DNA from: Cichorium intybus
Lineage: Eukaryota; Streptophyta; Magnoliopsida; Asterales; Asteraceae
NCBI GenBank assembly: GCA_023525715.1
Contig: CM042016.1
Span: forward strand, 75,880,382-75,944,381
Direction: 5' to 3'
Length of the DNA stretch: 64,000 bases
Below are positions 1 to 12,416 of this stretch, piece by piece. Every line of letters begins with the position of its first letter. The stretch's first letter is position 1. A program made the position numbers and the translations under genes. The notes beneath the pieces are model-generated. The model was not told where the DNA came from, made no database searches, and saw only the letters and a list, made by a program, of their open reading frames with translations.

Positions 1-666
1 TGGCAGCGGAAGACAAAACAGATTAAATCCCAAATAACTAAGCAAGTTCATAGCATGTTCATAACAAGATCATATGTTCATAATAGTTGCACCAACAAAA
101 CCATGAAATGGATTCATACGTTGTGGTTGGATGTTTAGGATCCAAACCAGAATCCCTTTTTTGATTCACACCCAAGGACACCAGAAGAACAAGCAGACAA
201 AAATTCGTTCAGATTAAGAAATCGATCCAGAAAACCCTTGGAGGGTTACTGGAAATCAACAAAGAGAACCGGGGGAGGGTTCCTTGGAGGTGGCGGCACC
301 TCTAGGGTTGTGCGAATGCCTTGGAGTGTCCCCCAAGGCCTTTATTTATAGTGTGAGGCTCCCTAGGGTTCCAAACCTTTGAGCCTTTTGGCGGCCGCAC
401 CCCCTGGACTTGTTACATTAATTAAACTATTAATTAATTACAATCCAACCCTTTAATTAATTCTCATAAATTATTTTACCAATTAAATTTTCAATTAATT
501 TCTGATCCAGTTTCTGATTAATTAATTTCTTAATTAATTAATAAACTAATCAATCCTCTTTATTTCTGCTATTGATTGTGTTACCGGGCCCTGAGGGCAA
601 CCCAAATAGGACACTGCTATTATTAGAAACATCACCACAGTTGATGACCTGGACATATATCCAACA
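1..666 (-). mobile_element. Ty1/copia LTR, minus orientation, cut by the window edge
   Basis: The right end reads ...ccaaca, the reverse of a TGTTGG LTR start. The conserved block of reverse-complemented LTR (gggcaacccaa... then ctattattagaaa) recurs at 10,160-10,240 and 22,050-22,134. The left side resembles the 3' part of the LTRs at 10,632-11,334 and 11,515-11,616, so the LTR continues beyond base 1. No primer-binding site or polypurine tract is seen at its right edge, so it could be a 5' LTR or a solo LTR. It is not clearly continuous with the minus-strand copia body that starts at 1,796. Confidence 0.7.
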
Positions 667-1795
<1,129 letters not shown>

Positions 1796-1837
1796 ATTAA
1801 TGACCTTGGATGCTATTTCCAATAGTCTCCCATTTGG
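1796..1837 (-). mobile_element. Truncated copia 3' LTR end plus polypurine tract, minus strand
   Basis: Read on the minus strand, ccaaatgggagac (1,825-1,837) is a polypurine tract directly before an LTR start (tattggaaatagc..., 1,796-1,824). Only about 29 bases of LTR remain before the match to sister LTRs ends. This fixes the 3' end of the minus-strand copia body to its right. Confidence 0.65.
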
Positions 1838-2600
1838 ACATGTCATCAACTATGTGTGGTCTAATACTTTCAGATAATCAGCGAAGAGTGTAACATCCAA
1901 TGCAACTGCCGAACTTTGATCAAGATCACGAGACGATCTTTATATAAGTGATCAATTATTCCTCTGTTCTACAACATATCGTTATGAACCTGGGTCATGG
2001 ATAAGGTCAAACCAAAAAGTTCAAAATTTTGTTTCCCGATAGTGACTTATGATGACCATATCAGACAACTCAATTAAGCACATCAATTTAGTTAGATCCC
2101 GGCTGAGCGTTTTTAGTGTCAACATTGAATCATCGAAGGGCCTACAAATATCGGTTCTCCTTGTTAGGGCAGAAGGAACATATAAAATTTTGACTATATA
2201 GTCTCTTTCTATTTCATCATGTCATACATGGACATACCCTTTATAACTACCAGTTACGGATAGCGTTTCAGCAGACCAATGAATAACAGAATCATAGCAC
2301 AAATCTTCATGCATCTCGGTTTGAAGAATAAGATATATTATCATCTTAGAATTACCTGTGACTTAATCCATGATGTAATCTTTAAGTGCGGGTTGTTCCA
2401 ATACTTGAATCTCTATCAAGTACTCATGAGTGTTAGTGCAATCTCCATGCTATGTCTAATCATTATAAACAATTTACTAACACTCCATGACAGTCTTAAA
2501 TCACTACTTGCTCCAAAGTACGACCGACTATGGAGGTTTGAGTAAATTAATACACGGGAAGCGGGTTCTAAACATGCTAAAGCGAAACACAGTATTAAAT
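1838..2600 (-). mobile_element. Copia 3' untranslated region (minus)
   Basis: This noncoding stretch matches 10,241-10,590 (same orientation) and, in plus orientation, 17,880-18,409 and 23,330-23,890. Part of it (about 1,955-2,240) also recurs near 14,385-14,690. It is the family's tail between RNase H and the polypurine tract. Confidence 0.65.
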
Positions 2601-2779
2601 TAATGTAAACGGTAGCACCCTAGCTCATTATCAAGTCTGCACATGATAATCACCAAATTAAATAAAATTTTATACTGCTATGTGTTTCAAATTTATCAAA
2701 CTAATAACTAAAACACTTACTAGAAAAACCTAACGCCTATGGACCCTAGTATGACCTTCATGCTTGTTTTGCGTTAATG

Positions 2780-3900
2780 TATATGTGAAACGATCAGCCG
2801 AAGACTCTTTCGATGAGTCCTATTCATTATGATGTCTCAACTCGGTTCCTAAACACAACAACAATCCTTGAGGATATGCTCTGGCTTCTTATGGTCTTTG
2901 GGTTCCTTAGTCAAGGCAATTGCACCCTTGGTAAGAATATTTCAAGGAGATCATTGATGTTGAGGACAACACCAATATTGCCAATGAAATCCTTCAACCA
3001 TGTAGTCTCCTTTATAGCATCACTAGCTGTTATATGCTCGGACTTGCATTGATTTCAACTTGGAATTTTCCATGTTATTACTACTTCTTTAACAGGAACA
3101 CTTATCCTGATTGTGAGCAAGAGTCTTTTTTGGTGTCCAATGACTTTCGCTAGGTTTGTCCTGAAATCGACTCACTATACTCCAAGCACACGGGATGTCA
3201 GGTCAAGTACATGTCATGACATACATGATTGGTCATATAACAGAAGAATATGGGTTTCAACTCATTCTGTCCAGGTCTTCTACAGTACTCGGACATTGAT
3301 TCTCCAATCAACTTTATGCCATGGGTAGAAACCCTTTCTTGAAGTCATGCATCTCGAATCTCTTCAAGATCATAGTCAAATATGTACTCTGGCTAAGTCC
3401 TTTTAGACACTTTGATATGTCTCTATAGATCCTTATACCAGTTATGTATATTGTATCTCCTTAGTCCATTTATAGTGAAACATTTCTTAAAGCCAAGTCA
3501 TTACACTTGTAACAATAAGAAACGGTTTCCTATAAGTTGTATATTATCTACATACATTATCAGGCATACTAAAACAATACTCCCACTAGCTTTGACACAA
3601 ACACAGGACTTATCTATGCTTCCTGAAAATGTAGACTCTTTGACATTCTCACGACCACAAAAATTTCAGCTACAAGATGCTTGTTTGACTCCACAAATGA
3701 ATCTTTCAAGCCTTGTATATTTTATTTGGATATTTGGCATGTTCAAACCTTGCGGTTGTGCCTTATGCAAAAACCATTTGTTTTACATTTAAGGAAAATG
3801 GTTCTAACATCCATTTTTCCATGTCTCATAAAATGTAGATGTGGCAAACAATATCCTAATAGACTCATTCTCAGTTGTTGGTGATAGGGTATCCTCATAA
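2780..3900 (-). pseudogene. Copia RT-RNase H remnant, catalytic YVDD changed to YVDN
   Basis: The minus strand carries the region around the RT active site. At 3,543-3,554 it reads Tyr-Val-Asp-Asn, where the plus copy at 9,486-9,497 keeps Tyr-Val-Asp-Asp. Downstream (3,110-3,330) is the conserved copia block between RT and RNase H, in several broken frames. Loss of the second catalytic aspartate plus frameshifts imply no activity. Confidence 0.7.
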
Positions 3901-4076
3901 TCAATTTCTTGAGTGTAAGTATAACCCATTCTCAACCAATCTTACTTCGAATGTGTGTACATTCCTATCCATGTTGTTCTTCTTTTGAAGATCCAATTGC
4001 TCCCACTTGTTTTAGGCCAGGTGTAAGATCAATCAAATTAAAACATGGATTGAATCTTGTTTTCTATATCCTTCTC

Positions 4077-4436
4077 TTATTTAGAAGCCACTGGGCTCAC
4101 CATTGATTCTACGTAGTTGGATAACTCATCCTCACCAACCAGTGTTTTACCACTAATCAGTGTGTCACTTTCAGTAATATGGAAACCATAAAACTCAGGA
4201 GAGTGATTAAGTTTACTAGATATGCAAAGAGGAGGTGGAGATATGTCAGTTTCCTCAACAGGAGTCTCATCCTCTAGTTGAGTGCTATTGTTAACTAAAG
4301 GTTCTTCATTGGTTGACTCTTGAACCACTTCAAGATCAATCATACTCCCATCGGCTTGTTTGGATATGAGCCCTTTCTGAAGAAAGACTCTCCTTTGAGA
4401 CACAAACCTTTTGTTCTCAAAAGGCTTGTAAAACAA
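4077..4436 (-). pseudogene. Copia integrase-RT linker fragment
   Basis: A 119-residue open stretch matches the plus-strand 8,621-9,049 product closely. Shared motifs include ESTNEEPLVN and FYGFHITESDTL. This hydrophilic, acidic linker is poorly conserved outside close relatives, so the match ties the two palindrome arms together as one family. Confidence 0.75.
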
Positions 4437-4811
4437 GTATCCAAAGGCCTTACGGGGTCATCTAATGAAAATTCTCTGATCTGGGTTCAAGTCTTTCATC
4501 AGCTACCTGATTAACGAAGACTTCATAACCCCAGACTTTCACATGTGCTAGTGTGGGATATACCCCACTTCACATTTCAGAGGGTGTCATGGCAACCTAC
4601 TTAGTTTGTATGAGGTTTAAGATCCAGGTTGATGTTTCTATGGTATAACCCTTTGAAACTAATTGAATGTGTAGCTCGACACATCCAGGTTGATCCTTTC
4701 GGACACACTACTATGCAGCAGTGTTCTCGGAGGAGACAACTGTGAAACCATTTCACAGTTCATAAGATGTTCGCGGAATATAATACTCAAATATTCTAGC
4801 CAGTTGATTTT

Positions 4812-5060
4812 CTACTCTGTTTTGAAACACTTTGAAAACTTCAAGGTTTCTAACTTATCTTTGATCACATAAACATATTCATATTTACTGAAATTAACAG
4901 TAAACGTAACGAAGTATCGCTTATCATGCCTTGTGGCAGATCTGAATGGTCCACAAACATCTGTGTGGATTAGTTCCAACAAATCGTTGCCTCTTTCACA
5001 GTTTCCTTTGAATGGCGTTCTTGTCATCTTCCAAGTAAGTAAGAAACACATATATATCAT
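4812..5060 (-). pseudogene. Copia integrase N-terminal core fragment
   Basis: The translation contains GNCERG then ELIHTDVCGPFRSATR, the first catalytic-aspartate block of the rve integrase core of copia elements. The central and glutamate blocks are absent, and the next recognisable segment is the linker at 4,436. The plus arm has the same internal loss. Confidence 0.8.
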
Positions 5061-5453
5061 CTAACTCTATGTCAAATGATTCCAAGATCCTTTACACTTA
5101 GAGCTTGGTGATGCAATTCTTGTTTAATGGACAAGGTGACAATGCCACAACCATGATTTATCCACTCACACATTTGGATGAATCAACACTTAAGATTATA
5201 TTATTACTACTACTAAATCATGTACGCTGTTATAAGGATAAATTTTGAATTAAACAACCATGTTTATAAATAAAAATAACCATTTTATTATCAAAAGAAA
5301 ATACAAAATATCCTTACACAATGTATAATATGAAACAATGTTTTGCGCGAATCCTAGAGAGTAGCAAAAACTAATAATCTACCAAAACTCCACCAATTAG
5401 CATTAGCTTGTAATCCTTGATCCTTATAATAGCAGCAATGCTTCTGTATATCA

Positions 5454-6284
5454 TTACCAGATTAGGCTCCTATGCTTCAACTTCTTGCTTTCACTTAGTC
5501 CTTGCATACAGTGCAAATATGAGTCAACACATCCTATATCAAGGATTAAAGAACGAGAAGTTAATACACTATAGAGTTTAGATACTCCTAAGGTGTCAAA
5601 CTCCTGGACCCGATTCTTCTTTAGATCCTTTAGGTATATTGGGCAACTACGTTTCCAATGTCCCCTCAATTGGCAGTAAAAACATATAGCCTTATTCGGG
5701 TCACTGGTGGGTGCTATGTCTGAATCAGTCTTTCTCTTAAATCCTTGGTTAGATTGTCTAACCTTAGCCTTTCCCATTCCTTTAGGATGAGAAACTTTCT
5801 TCTTCATAGCGTCACCATGATGAATAGCCAAGACAGGAGCGGTGGAACTTGAGCCACAAGATTACTTTAAACTAGCCTCGGTAGTTTTTAGTATATAGTG
5901 CAGCTCCATCAAGGTCATGTCCAGATAGTTCTTGTTATAGCTCATGATGAACTCATTATATGATCCAGGAAGCGAGTTAAGCACAACATCTGTGGCTAAC
6001 TCCTTTGGAAAATAGACACCAATATTATACAATCTGTCTATGTACGATTTCATCTTATGAACATGCGTACACACAAATGTTCATTCTTTAAGTCTATACA
6101 CCCTAAGGGATGTTACGATCCTGAATCGTTCCCGCCTTGCTTGTGCTCCGACATTCTTGAAACAATTCTCGAGTTCAGAGAACATGTCAGCAAACGTCAG
6201 GCTATCAATATCACTAGATCGGGATTGCAGTGGAGGAGGAGGAGGAATAGGAGGAAGGTTTGTGTTTAGATTTGAAATAGACAT
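5454..6284 (-). pseudogene. Copia gag remnant with one CCHC zinc knuckle (left arm)
   Basis: Three open pieces (6,284-6,081, 6,074-5,862, 5,831-5,454) read in order as a shortened Gag. The N-terminus is proline-rich (LPPIPPPPPLQSR), the middle resembles the UBN2/retrotran_gag family (LPGSYNEFIMSY), and the end holds a CX2CX4HX4C knuckle (CFYCQLRGHWKRSC). The block that normally follows the N-terminus (compare DKLTGLNYVEW at about residue 28 of the Gag at 13,647) is missing, and the plus arm lacks it too. Confidence 0.8.
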
Positions 6285-6460
6285 GTATAAGACAATTTTT
6301 AGTTAGTTTGAATTAATACTTAAAATAATTACCCAGTTATTATTTACTAAGGCTAGGATCCAAAATCTTCCAATTATGATGTGAAGAAGGATGCGGTAAT
6401 CATACCATAAAGGTTATTAAGGTAGGTAAAACTCTTTACTAAATTCAATCACTATGAAAT

Positions 6461-6629
6461 TCCTAGATCTTTGAGATTCATTGACTAGTGTCAATGGCAT
6501 CACGCGGGTTCTGCATGGTTGATTCACCATCTAATCCATGATCCACGACATCCCTTTCATAGATTGAGCTGAGCATAACCGAGATTAACATGCCATTTAC
6601 ATAAGTCAATGAATCTCAAAGATCTAGGA
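6461..6629. repeat. Centre of the long copia palindrome
   Basis: The left-arm segment 6,461-6,485 is the reverse complement of 6,605-6,629. The arms extend outward through leader and gag for several kilobases. The spacer of about 120 bp is itself partly related leader. No LTR, primer-binding site or target duplication lies between the arms, so two 5' leaders are joined directly. Confidence 0.85.
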
Positions 6630-6807
6630 ATTTCATAGTGATTGAAATTGGTAAAGAGTTTTACCTACCTTAATGACCATTATGGTGTGATTACGGCATC
6701 CCTCTTCACATCATAAGTGGAAGATTTTGGATCCTAGCCTTATCAAATAATAAATTGGGTAATTATTTATAAGGCTTAACTCAAACTAACTAAAACTCAT
6801 CTTATAG

Positions 6808-7378
6808 ATGTTTGCTATAATTCTTAACACAAACCTTCCTCCTATTCCTCCTCCTCCTCTTCCACTACAATCCCGATCTAGTGAGATCAATAGCCTAACG
6901 TTTGCTAGCATGTCCTTCGAACCCGATAATTGTTTCGAGAGTGTCAGAGCGCAAGCAAGGCGGGAACGATTCGAGATCGTTAAATCCCTTAGGGCATATA
7001 AACTAAAAGAAGAAATTTTTGAGTATACGCATGTTCATAAGATGAAATCATACATAGACAGATTGGATAATCTTGGGGTCTGTTTTCAGAAGGAATTAGC
7101 CATGGATGTGGTGCTTACCTCACTTCCTGGTTCATATCATGAGTTCATCATGAACTATGACAAGAACCATCTAGACATGACCTTGAGAGGTGCACCGTAT
7201 GCTGAGAACTGCCGATGCTAGTTTAAACCAGTCTCGTGGCTCAAGTTCCACCGCTCCTGTCTTTGCCATTCATCATGTTGATACTGTGAAGAAGAAGTTT
7301 CTCATCCCAAAGGAAAGGGAAGGGCTAAGGTTGGACGGTCTGACTAAGGCTTTAAGTGAAAAGCTGATTCTGACATAG
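6808..7378 (+). pseudogene. Copia gag remnant (right arm)
   Basis: An ATG at 6,808 opens a 137-residue frame with a proline-rich N-terminus, then AQARRERF, HKMKSYIDRLDNLGV and LPGSYHEFIMNY. A second frame (7,190-7,378) continues after a frameshift near 7,190. It shares the left arm's internal deletion, so both arms descend from an already deleted, non-autonomous element. Confidence 0.8.
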
Positions 7379-7407
7379 CACCAACCGGTTACCCGAATGA
7401 GGCCATA

Positions 7408-7449
7408 TGTTTTTACTGTCAGCTGAAAGGACATTGGAAACGTAGTTGT
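7408..7449 (+). pseudogene. Copia Gag CCHC zinc knuckle
   Basis: CFYCQLKGHWKRSC fits CX2CX4HX4C, the nucleocapsid RNA-binding motif. It is separated from the upstream gag frames by a frameshift and a stop. Confidence 0.85.
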
Positions 7450-8059
7450 CCAATATATCTGAAGGATCTGAAGAATAACCGGTTCAAGGAGTTTGATACC
7501 TCAGGTATATCTGAACTCCATAGTAAATTAACTTCTCGTTCTTTAATCCTTGATACATGATGTGTTGACTCACATTTGTGTTGTATGCAGGGACTAAGTG
7601 AAAGTAAGAAGTTGAAGCATAGGAGCTTGATTTTATCATGAGATGAAGAAGCGTTGCTTCTGTTACAAGGATCAAAGATTACAACTCATGCTAATTAATG
7701 GTGGTTAGTTAGATTATTTGATTTTTGCTACTCGTCAGAATTGACACAAAACATTGTTTTATATTACACATTGTGTAATATTTTGTATTTTCTTTTGATA
7801 ATAAAATGGTGATTTTTCTTATAAGCATAGTTGTTTTGTTTAAAAATTTATCCTTACAATGCCTTATATGAATGTGTTGTTTGTGGTAATAATATAATCT
7901 TAAATATTGATTGATCCAAAAGTGTGTTGGATAAATCATGCTTGTGGTATTGTCACCTTAGTCATATAAACAAGAATTGCATCACCAAGCTCCAAGTGGA
8001 CAAGATCTTGGAATCATATGACTTAGAGTCAGATGATATATGTGAATCTTGCTTACTTA
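7450..8059 (+). mobile_element. Degenerate copia spacer between zinc knuckle and integrase (right arm)
   Basis: No open frame of note. The segment matches the left arm (about 5,080-5,450, minus) and 14,740-15,210 of the nested copia, including the ccaagtgga...cttggaatca block near 7,990. It stands where protease would be expected, but I find no D(S/T)G motif, so protease appears deleted. Confidence 0.55.
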
Positions 8060-9990
8060 GAAGATGACAAGAATGCCATTCATAGGAAACTGTGAAAGAG
8101 GTGAGGATTTGTTCGAACTAATCCACACCGATGTTTGTGGAGCGTTCAGATCCGCCACAAGGCATGATAAGTGATATTTCATTACGTTTACTGATGATTC
8201 CAGTAAATATGGATATGTTTATATGATTAAACATAAGTTAGAAAGTTTGAAGTGTTCAAAGGGTTTCGAAACGGAGCAGAAAATCAACTGGGCTAGAATA
8301 TCTGAGTATTATATTCTGTGAACATCTTAGGGACTGTGAAATAGTTTCATGGTTATCTCCTCTTAGAACACCCCAGTATTGTCATGTATCTAAAAAGAGA
8401 AATCGAACATTGTTTGAAATGGTTCGATCCATGATGTGTCGAGCTACACTTCCAAATTAGTTTCAAAGGGTTACACCCTAGAAACAAAAACCCATATCTT
8501 AAACCTCATATCTAACTAAGTAGGTTGCAAAGACACCATCTGAAAAAGTGAAGTGGGGTTCATCCCTCACTAACACATATATAATTTGGAGTTGTAAAGT
8601 CTTCGTTCATCACGAAGCTCATGACAAGCTTGAACCAAGATCAAAGAACTGTCATTTCATTGGCTAACCCTGCAAGTCCATTGGATACTCGTTTTAAAAA
8701 GCCTTTTGAGAAAAAACTATTTGCGGCTCGAATGAGAGTTTATTCTAAGAAAGAGCTAATTTCCAAAGAAACGAGTGTGAGCAGGATTGATCTTGAAGTA
8801 TTTCAAGAGTCAACCAATGAAGAACCTTTAGTTAACACTAGCACTCAACAAGAGGATGAGACTCCTATTGAGGAAACTATAATATTTCCACCTCCTCCTT
8901 GCAGATTCGGTAGAGTTAGTTACTCTCTTGAGTTTTATGGTTTCCATATTACTGAAAGTGACACACTGCTTAGTGGTAAAATATTGGTTGGTGAGGATGA
9001 GTCATCGAACTACATGGAAGCAATGGTGAGCCCAATGGCTGCCAAATAAGTGAAGGATATAGAAAGCGAGATTCAATCCATGTTTTAATTTGATTGATCT
9101 TACACCTGACCTAAAACCAGTGGGAGTAATTGGATCTTCAACATAAGAACAACATGGATAGGAATGAACACACATTCGAAGCAAGATTAGTTGAGTAGGG
9201 TTATACTCAGACTCAAGAAATTGATCTATAGGATATTATTTGCCACATCTGCATTTATTGAGACATGGCAAAATGGATGTTTGAGACCGCGTTTCCTAAA
9301 TGGAAAACAAAGGGGTTGTGTATGACACAACCGTGGGGTTTTGAACATGTCGAATATCCAAATAGATAGTACAATGATTGAAAGAATCATCTGTGGGATC
9401 GAACAAGCATCTCGCAGCTTGAAGCATAGGTAAGTCTTGTGATTATGTCAAAGCTAGTGGGAGTATTATAGTCTGCTTGATATTGTATGTAGATGACATA
9501 AGTATAGGAAACAATTTCTCATTGTTACAAGTGTAATAACTTAGCTTTAAGAAATTTTTCGCTATAAAGAACCCAGGAGATGCAGTTTACATACGTGGTA
9601 TACGAATATATAGAGATATATAAAAACGTCCAGGAAGGGACTTAGCCAAAGTACATTTTGAGTATGATCTTTAAGAAATTCGAGATGCATAACTGCAAGA
9701 AAGGGTTTCTACCCATGTCCTAGTACTAGAGAAGAACTGGACGGAATGAGTCGAGTCCTATATGCTTCTGTTATAGGATCGATCATGTATGTCATGACAT
9801 GTACTCAACCTGATATTATGTATGCTTGGAGCGTAGTGAGTTGATTTCAGGACAACCATAGCAAAAGTCATTGGACAGCAGTTAAAGACATTCTTAAAGT
9901 ATCTTAGGAAACCAAGAAATGTGTTCTTGGTTTATAGAGGAAAAGAAAAGGCTAAGAGTAACTGGTCATAGTGATGCCAGATATGACTGC
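8060..9990 (+). pseudogene. Copia integrase, linker, RT and RNase H remnants (right arm)
   Basis: The integrase block ELIHTDVCGAFRSATR lies near 8,115-8,165. The 142-residue linker is 8,621-9,049. A KTAF-type RT motif region lies near 9,260-9,350 and LYVDDISIG at 9,483-9,509. The conserved IMYVMTCTQPDIMYAW block follows near 9,780-9,830. Several stops and deletions break the frame, although the YVDD catalytic box is intact. Confidence 0.8.
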
Positions 9991-10002
9991 CGTACTCTTG
10001 GA

Positions 10003-10240
10003 AATTAATTACAATATAGTCCTTCTAATTAATTTCTATAAATTAATTCCATATTAATTTATCAATTAATTATTGATTTAGTTTCTAATTAATTTATTTC
10101 TCAATAAATTAATAAACTAATTTTTCCACTTAATTTTTGTCGCTATTTGTTTTTACTGGGTCGTGAGGGAAACCCAAAAGGACCCTACTATTATTAGAAA
10201 TATCACCACAAGTTAATGATCTCAGAAACTATTTCCAACA
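10003..10240 (-). mobile_element. Partial copia LTR, minus strand
   Basis: The end (atttccaaca) and interior match the minus-strand LTR segment 21,900-22,134. The left border at about 10,003 is internal to the LTR, so this is a truncation. The minus-strand polypurine tract follows at once (gtctcccacttgg, 10,241-10,253), making this a 3' LTR. Confidence 0.75.
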
Positions 10241-10631
10241 GTCTCCCACTTGGACATGTCATCAACTATGTATGGTTTGATACTTTCAGATAATCAGCAG
10301 AGAGTATAACATCCAATGCAACTGCTAAACTCTGATCAAGATCACGAGATGACCCTTAGATAAGTGATCGCATGACAGAATCATAGAGCAATCCTCATGC
10401 ATCTCGGTTTGAAGAATAAAAGATATTATCATCTTAGAATTACTTGTGACTTAATCCATGAAGTAATCTCTAAGTGCGAGTTCTTCCAATACTTGAATCT
10501 CTATCAAGCACTCATGAGTGTTAGTCGCAATCTCCATGCTATGTCTAATCACTATAAACAATCTACTAACACTCCTTGATAGTCTTAAATCACTAACCAC
10601 ACATAGTTGATGACATGTCCAAGTGGGAGAC
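10241..10631. mobile_element. Back-to-back copia 3' tails
   Basis: From 10,241 the sequence is a minus-strand polypurine tract and 3' untranslated region, matching 1,825-2,510. Near 10,590 it switches to a plus-strand tail (cacatagttgatgacatgtccaagtgggagac) that leads into the LTR at 10,632. The two polypurine tracts face outward about 380 bp apart. The arrangement suggests recombination between inverted copies. Confidence 0.6.
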
Positions 10632-11334
10632 TGTTGGAAATAGTTTCCGAGATCATTAACTTGTTGATATTTCTAATAATAGTAGGGCCCTTTTGGGTTG
10701 CCCTCACGACCCAGTAAAACAAATAGCCACAAAAATTAAGTGGGAAAACATTAGTTTATTAATTTATTGAGAAATAAATTAATTAGAAACTAAATCAATA
10801 ATTAATTGATAAATTAATTTGGAATTAATTTATAGAAATTAATTAGAAGGATTGTATTGTAATTAATTAAAGGTTTAATTAATAGAAACAAGTCTAGGGG
10901 ATTCGGCCGCCAGAAGGCTCCTTAACTTTGAAACCATAGGAGCCCTCCAGTAGGCTTAGGGGTAAAACCCAAATCATCCCTTTTGGGCTCCTCTGAGCCA
11001 CCAACTCCTTCCCTCTCCCCTTCCTTTGGGTTTTGGCGAATTCCTTAATCCTTCAATGTTTCTGGATCTTGTTCTTCAACCTAAAAGAAGTTCTGTCTAT
11101 CTGTTCTTCTGGTGTTCTTGGGTGTGAATCGTTAGAGGGATTCTGGTATAGGTCCTTACATCCAAACCGAGGTATGAATTTCTAATTCATCTTTAGTTGT
11201 TGCAATTGCTTTGAACTGCATGATCTTGGTTACGAACATGATGATCCATGCTTGATTTTATTATGAACTTTTGATTTTATCTTGTTAAATCTTTTGCTGC
11301 ACAAACTGTTTTGTTATTATGATGAAATCCCAAC
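10632..11334 (+). mobile_element. Copia 3' LTR, plus strand (about 703 bp)
   Basis: It runs from TGTTGGAAATAG to ...cccaaca, with a polypurine tract (aagtgggaga) immediately upstream and no primer-binding site downstream, so it is a 3' LTR. It resembles 23,897-24,678 and the minus-strand LTR 11,515-22,134. The five bases on its right are tagag, but I find no partner copy. Confidence 0.8.
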
Positions 11335-11514
11335 ATAGAGGTCATAAACCAGGAAAAATTCATAAAATGCAATTTCAATAATCAATCTAGCATAAACCCT
11401 ATGATTTTGAAAATCAACATGCAAATTCATCCAAGTTTCTAGCATAAACCCCCAACACATAATCATATCAGATCTAAAGTGCATTCAACCTATGAATAGA
11501 GGCTTTGATACCAC
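11335..11514 (-). mobile_element. Copia leader with primer-binding site, minus strand
   Basis: At 11,501-11,513 the minus strand reads tggtatcaaagcc, a tRNA-Met-type primer-binding site with one or two changes. It lies directly next to the minus-strand LTR start at 11,515. The remaining leader is noncoding and is cut by the plus-strand LTR ending at 11,334. Confidence 0.7.
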
Positions 11515-11616
11515 TATTGGGATTTGATCATAATAACAAAATAGTTTGTGCAGCAGAAGATTTAACATGATCAAAATCAAAAGTTCATAAGAAAAATCAA
11601 GCATGGATCATGATAT
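11515..11616 (-). mobile_element. Copia 5' LTR, minus strand, first piece of a split LTR
   Basis: It begins tattggg (reverse of ...cccaata) beside the primer-binding site. The sequence continues at 21,550 after removal of the nested element 11,617-21,549. The junction matches the uninterrupted LTR at about 11,220-11,260 read in reverse. Confidence 0.85.
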
Positions 11617-12403
11617 TGTTGGATTAGGTGTCTAATCCATGACTATAATTGGCATATACTTGATTGATAGTAGCACAGTCCTTTTGGGTTGCCCTCAACG
11701 CTGGCAATTGGCAGGTAACCTTTAGATAAAGAGATTGATTTATTATGTGATTAATAAATCAATATAAATAATTTGTTAATATATTATGAGGATAATATAT
11801 TAATTAGAAATAATATTATTTAATTATTAATTAATCAAAAAATAATTGGAATTAATTTTGGGATTAATTGGATTAATTAAAAGTGCAGGGGCTGAATTGT
11901 AATTATTCAATAGTTGAGTAGTGAAAAATTATAGCAGGGTAGATATAATTGGCAAAAATTAGGATATACGTATCCATAATTTTCGAATTGTATATATAGA
12001 TAAATAAGGGTTTGAATTCAAAGATAAAAGGTTTATCCGGTTTAAATTCAAATAAGGCTTATCTGTAAGGATTATTTGCTAAACCCTCGAGGCTATAAAT
12101 AGGGGGCTTTGGATCCCCATATTCTATGCCAATTACCATTCCTCCTCTCCTCTCTTTAGTTTTTCTTGTTGCTAGCTTTGGGTGTGAACCATTTGAGGCA
12201 CGACGCTTGTGGTACTCGCTTCCAAAAGATCAACAAAGGTTAGTAATTCTTGAATTATCTTTTAGTATAAATTGAAATTGCCTATAGGGTTCTAGTTATA
12301 TATTCAAATATCTAGTTATAGATTCAAATAGAGAAAACATAGATCCTTTAGGTTACATGTGAACTTAAGAATTTAATTTTATTTGTCTGCCTATTTCCTA
12401 TCA
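11617..12403 (+). mobile_element. 5' LTR of the nested copia
   Basis: It starts TGTTGGATTAGGTGTC and ends ...tttcctatca before the primer-binding site. It is about 20 bp longer than the 3' copy, mainly from a local duplication near 12,297-12,330. A TATA-like segment (ctataaataggggg) lies at about 12,091-12,104. Confidence 0.85.
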
Positions 12404-12404
12404 G

Positions 12405-12416
12405 TGGTATCAGAGC
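12405..12416 (+). other. Primer-binding site (tRNA-Met)
   Basis: TGGTATCAGAGC, complementary to the 3' end of initiator tRNA-Met, one base after the LTR. It primes minus-strand cDNA synthesis. Confidence 0.9.

Larger units (their letters stand above)
1838..6500 (-). mobile_element. Degenerate, internally deleted Ty1/copia body (left palindrome arm)
   Basis: On the minus strand the order is 5' leader (6,285-6,500), gag pieces (5,454-6,284), integrase piece (4,812-5,060), integrase-RT linker (4,077-4,436), RT and RNase H remnants (about 2,780-3,900), and 3' untranslated region (1,838-2,600). It lies head to head with a related plus-strand body at 6,550-10,002. Neither LTR is intact. Frameshifts and stops throughout show it is dead. 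Confidence 0.85.
6550..10002 (+). mobile_element. Degenerate, internally deleted Ty1/copia body (right palindrome arm)
   Basis: Plus-strand order is leader (6,550-6,807), gag (6,808-7,378), zinc knuckle (7,408-7,449), integrase N-terminal block (about 8,060-8,330), linker (8,621-9,049), RT with YVDD (9,486-9,497), and RT-RNase H connection (9,690-9,990). It stops abruptly at about 10,002 against a minus-strand LTR. The leader resembles 13,380-13,646 of the nested copia element, including the tatagATG context before gag. Confidence 0.85.

Noticed and set aside
12405..12416. tRNA-like matches at primer-binding sites (also 30,360, 46,592, 53,756)
   Set aside because: Only 10-12 bases complementary to a tRNA 3' end and next to LTRs; no tRNA fold.
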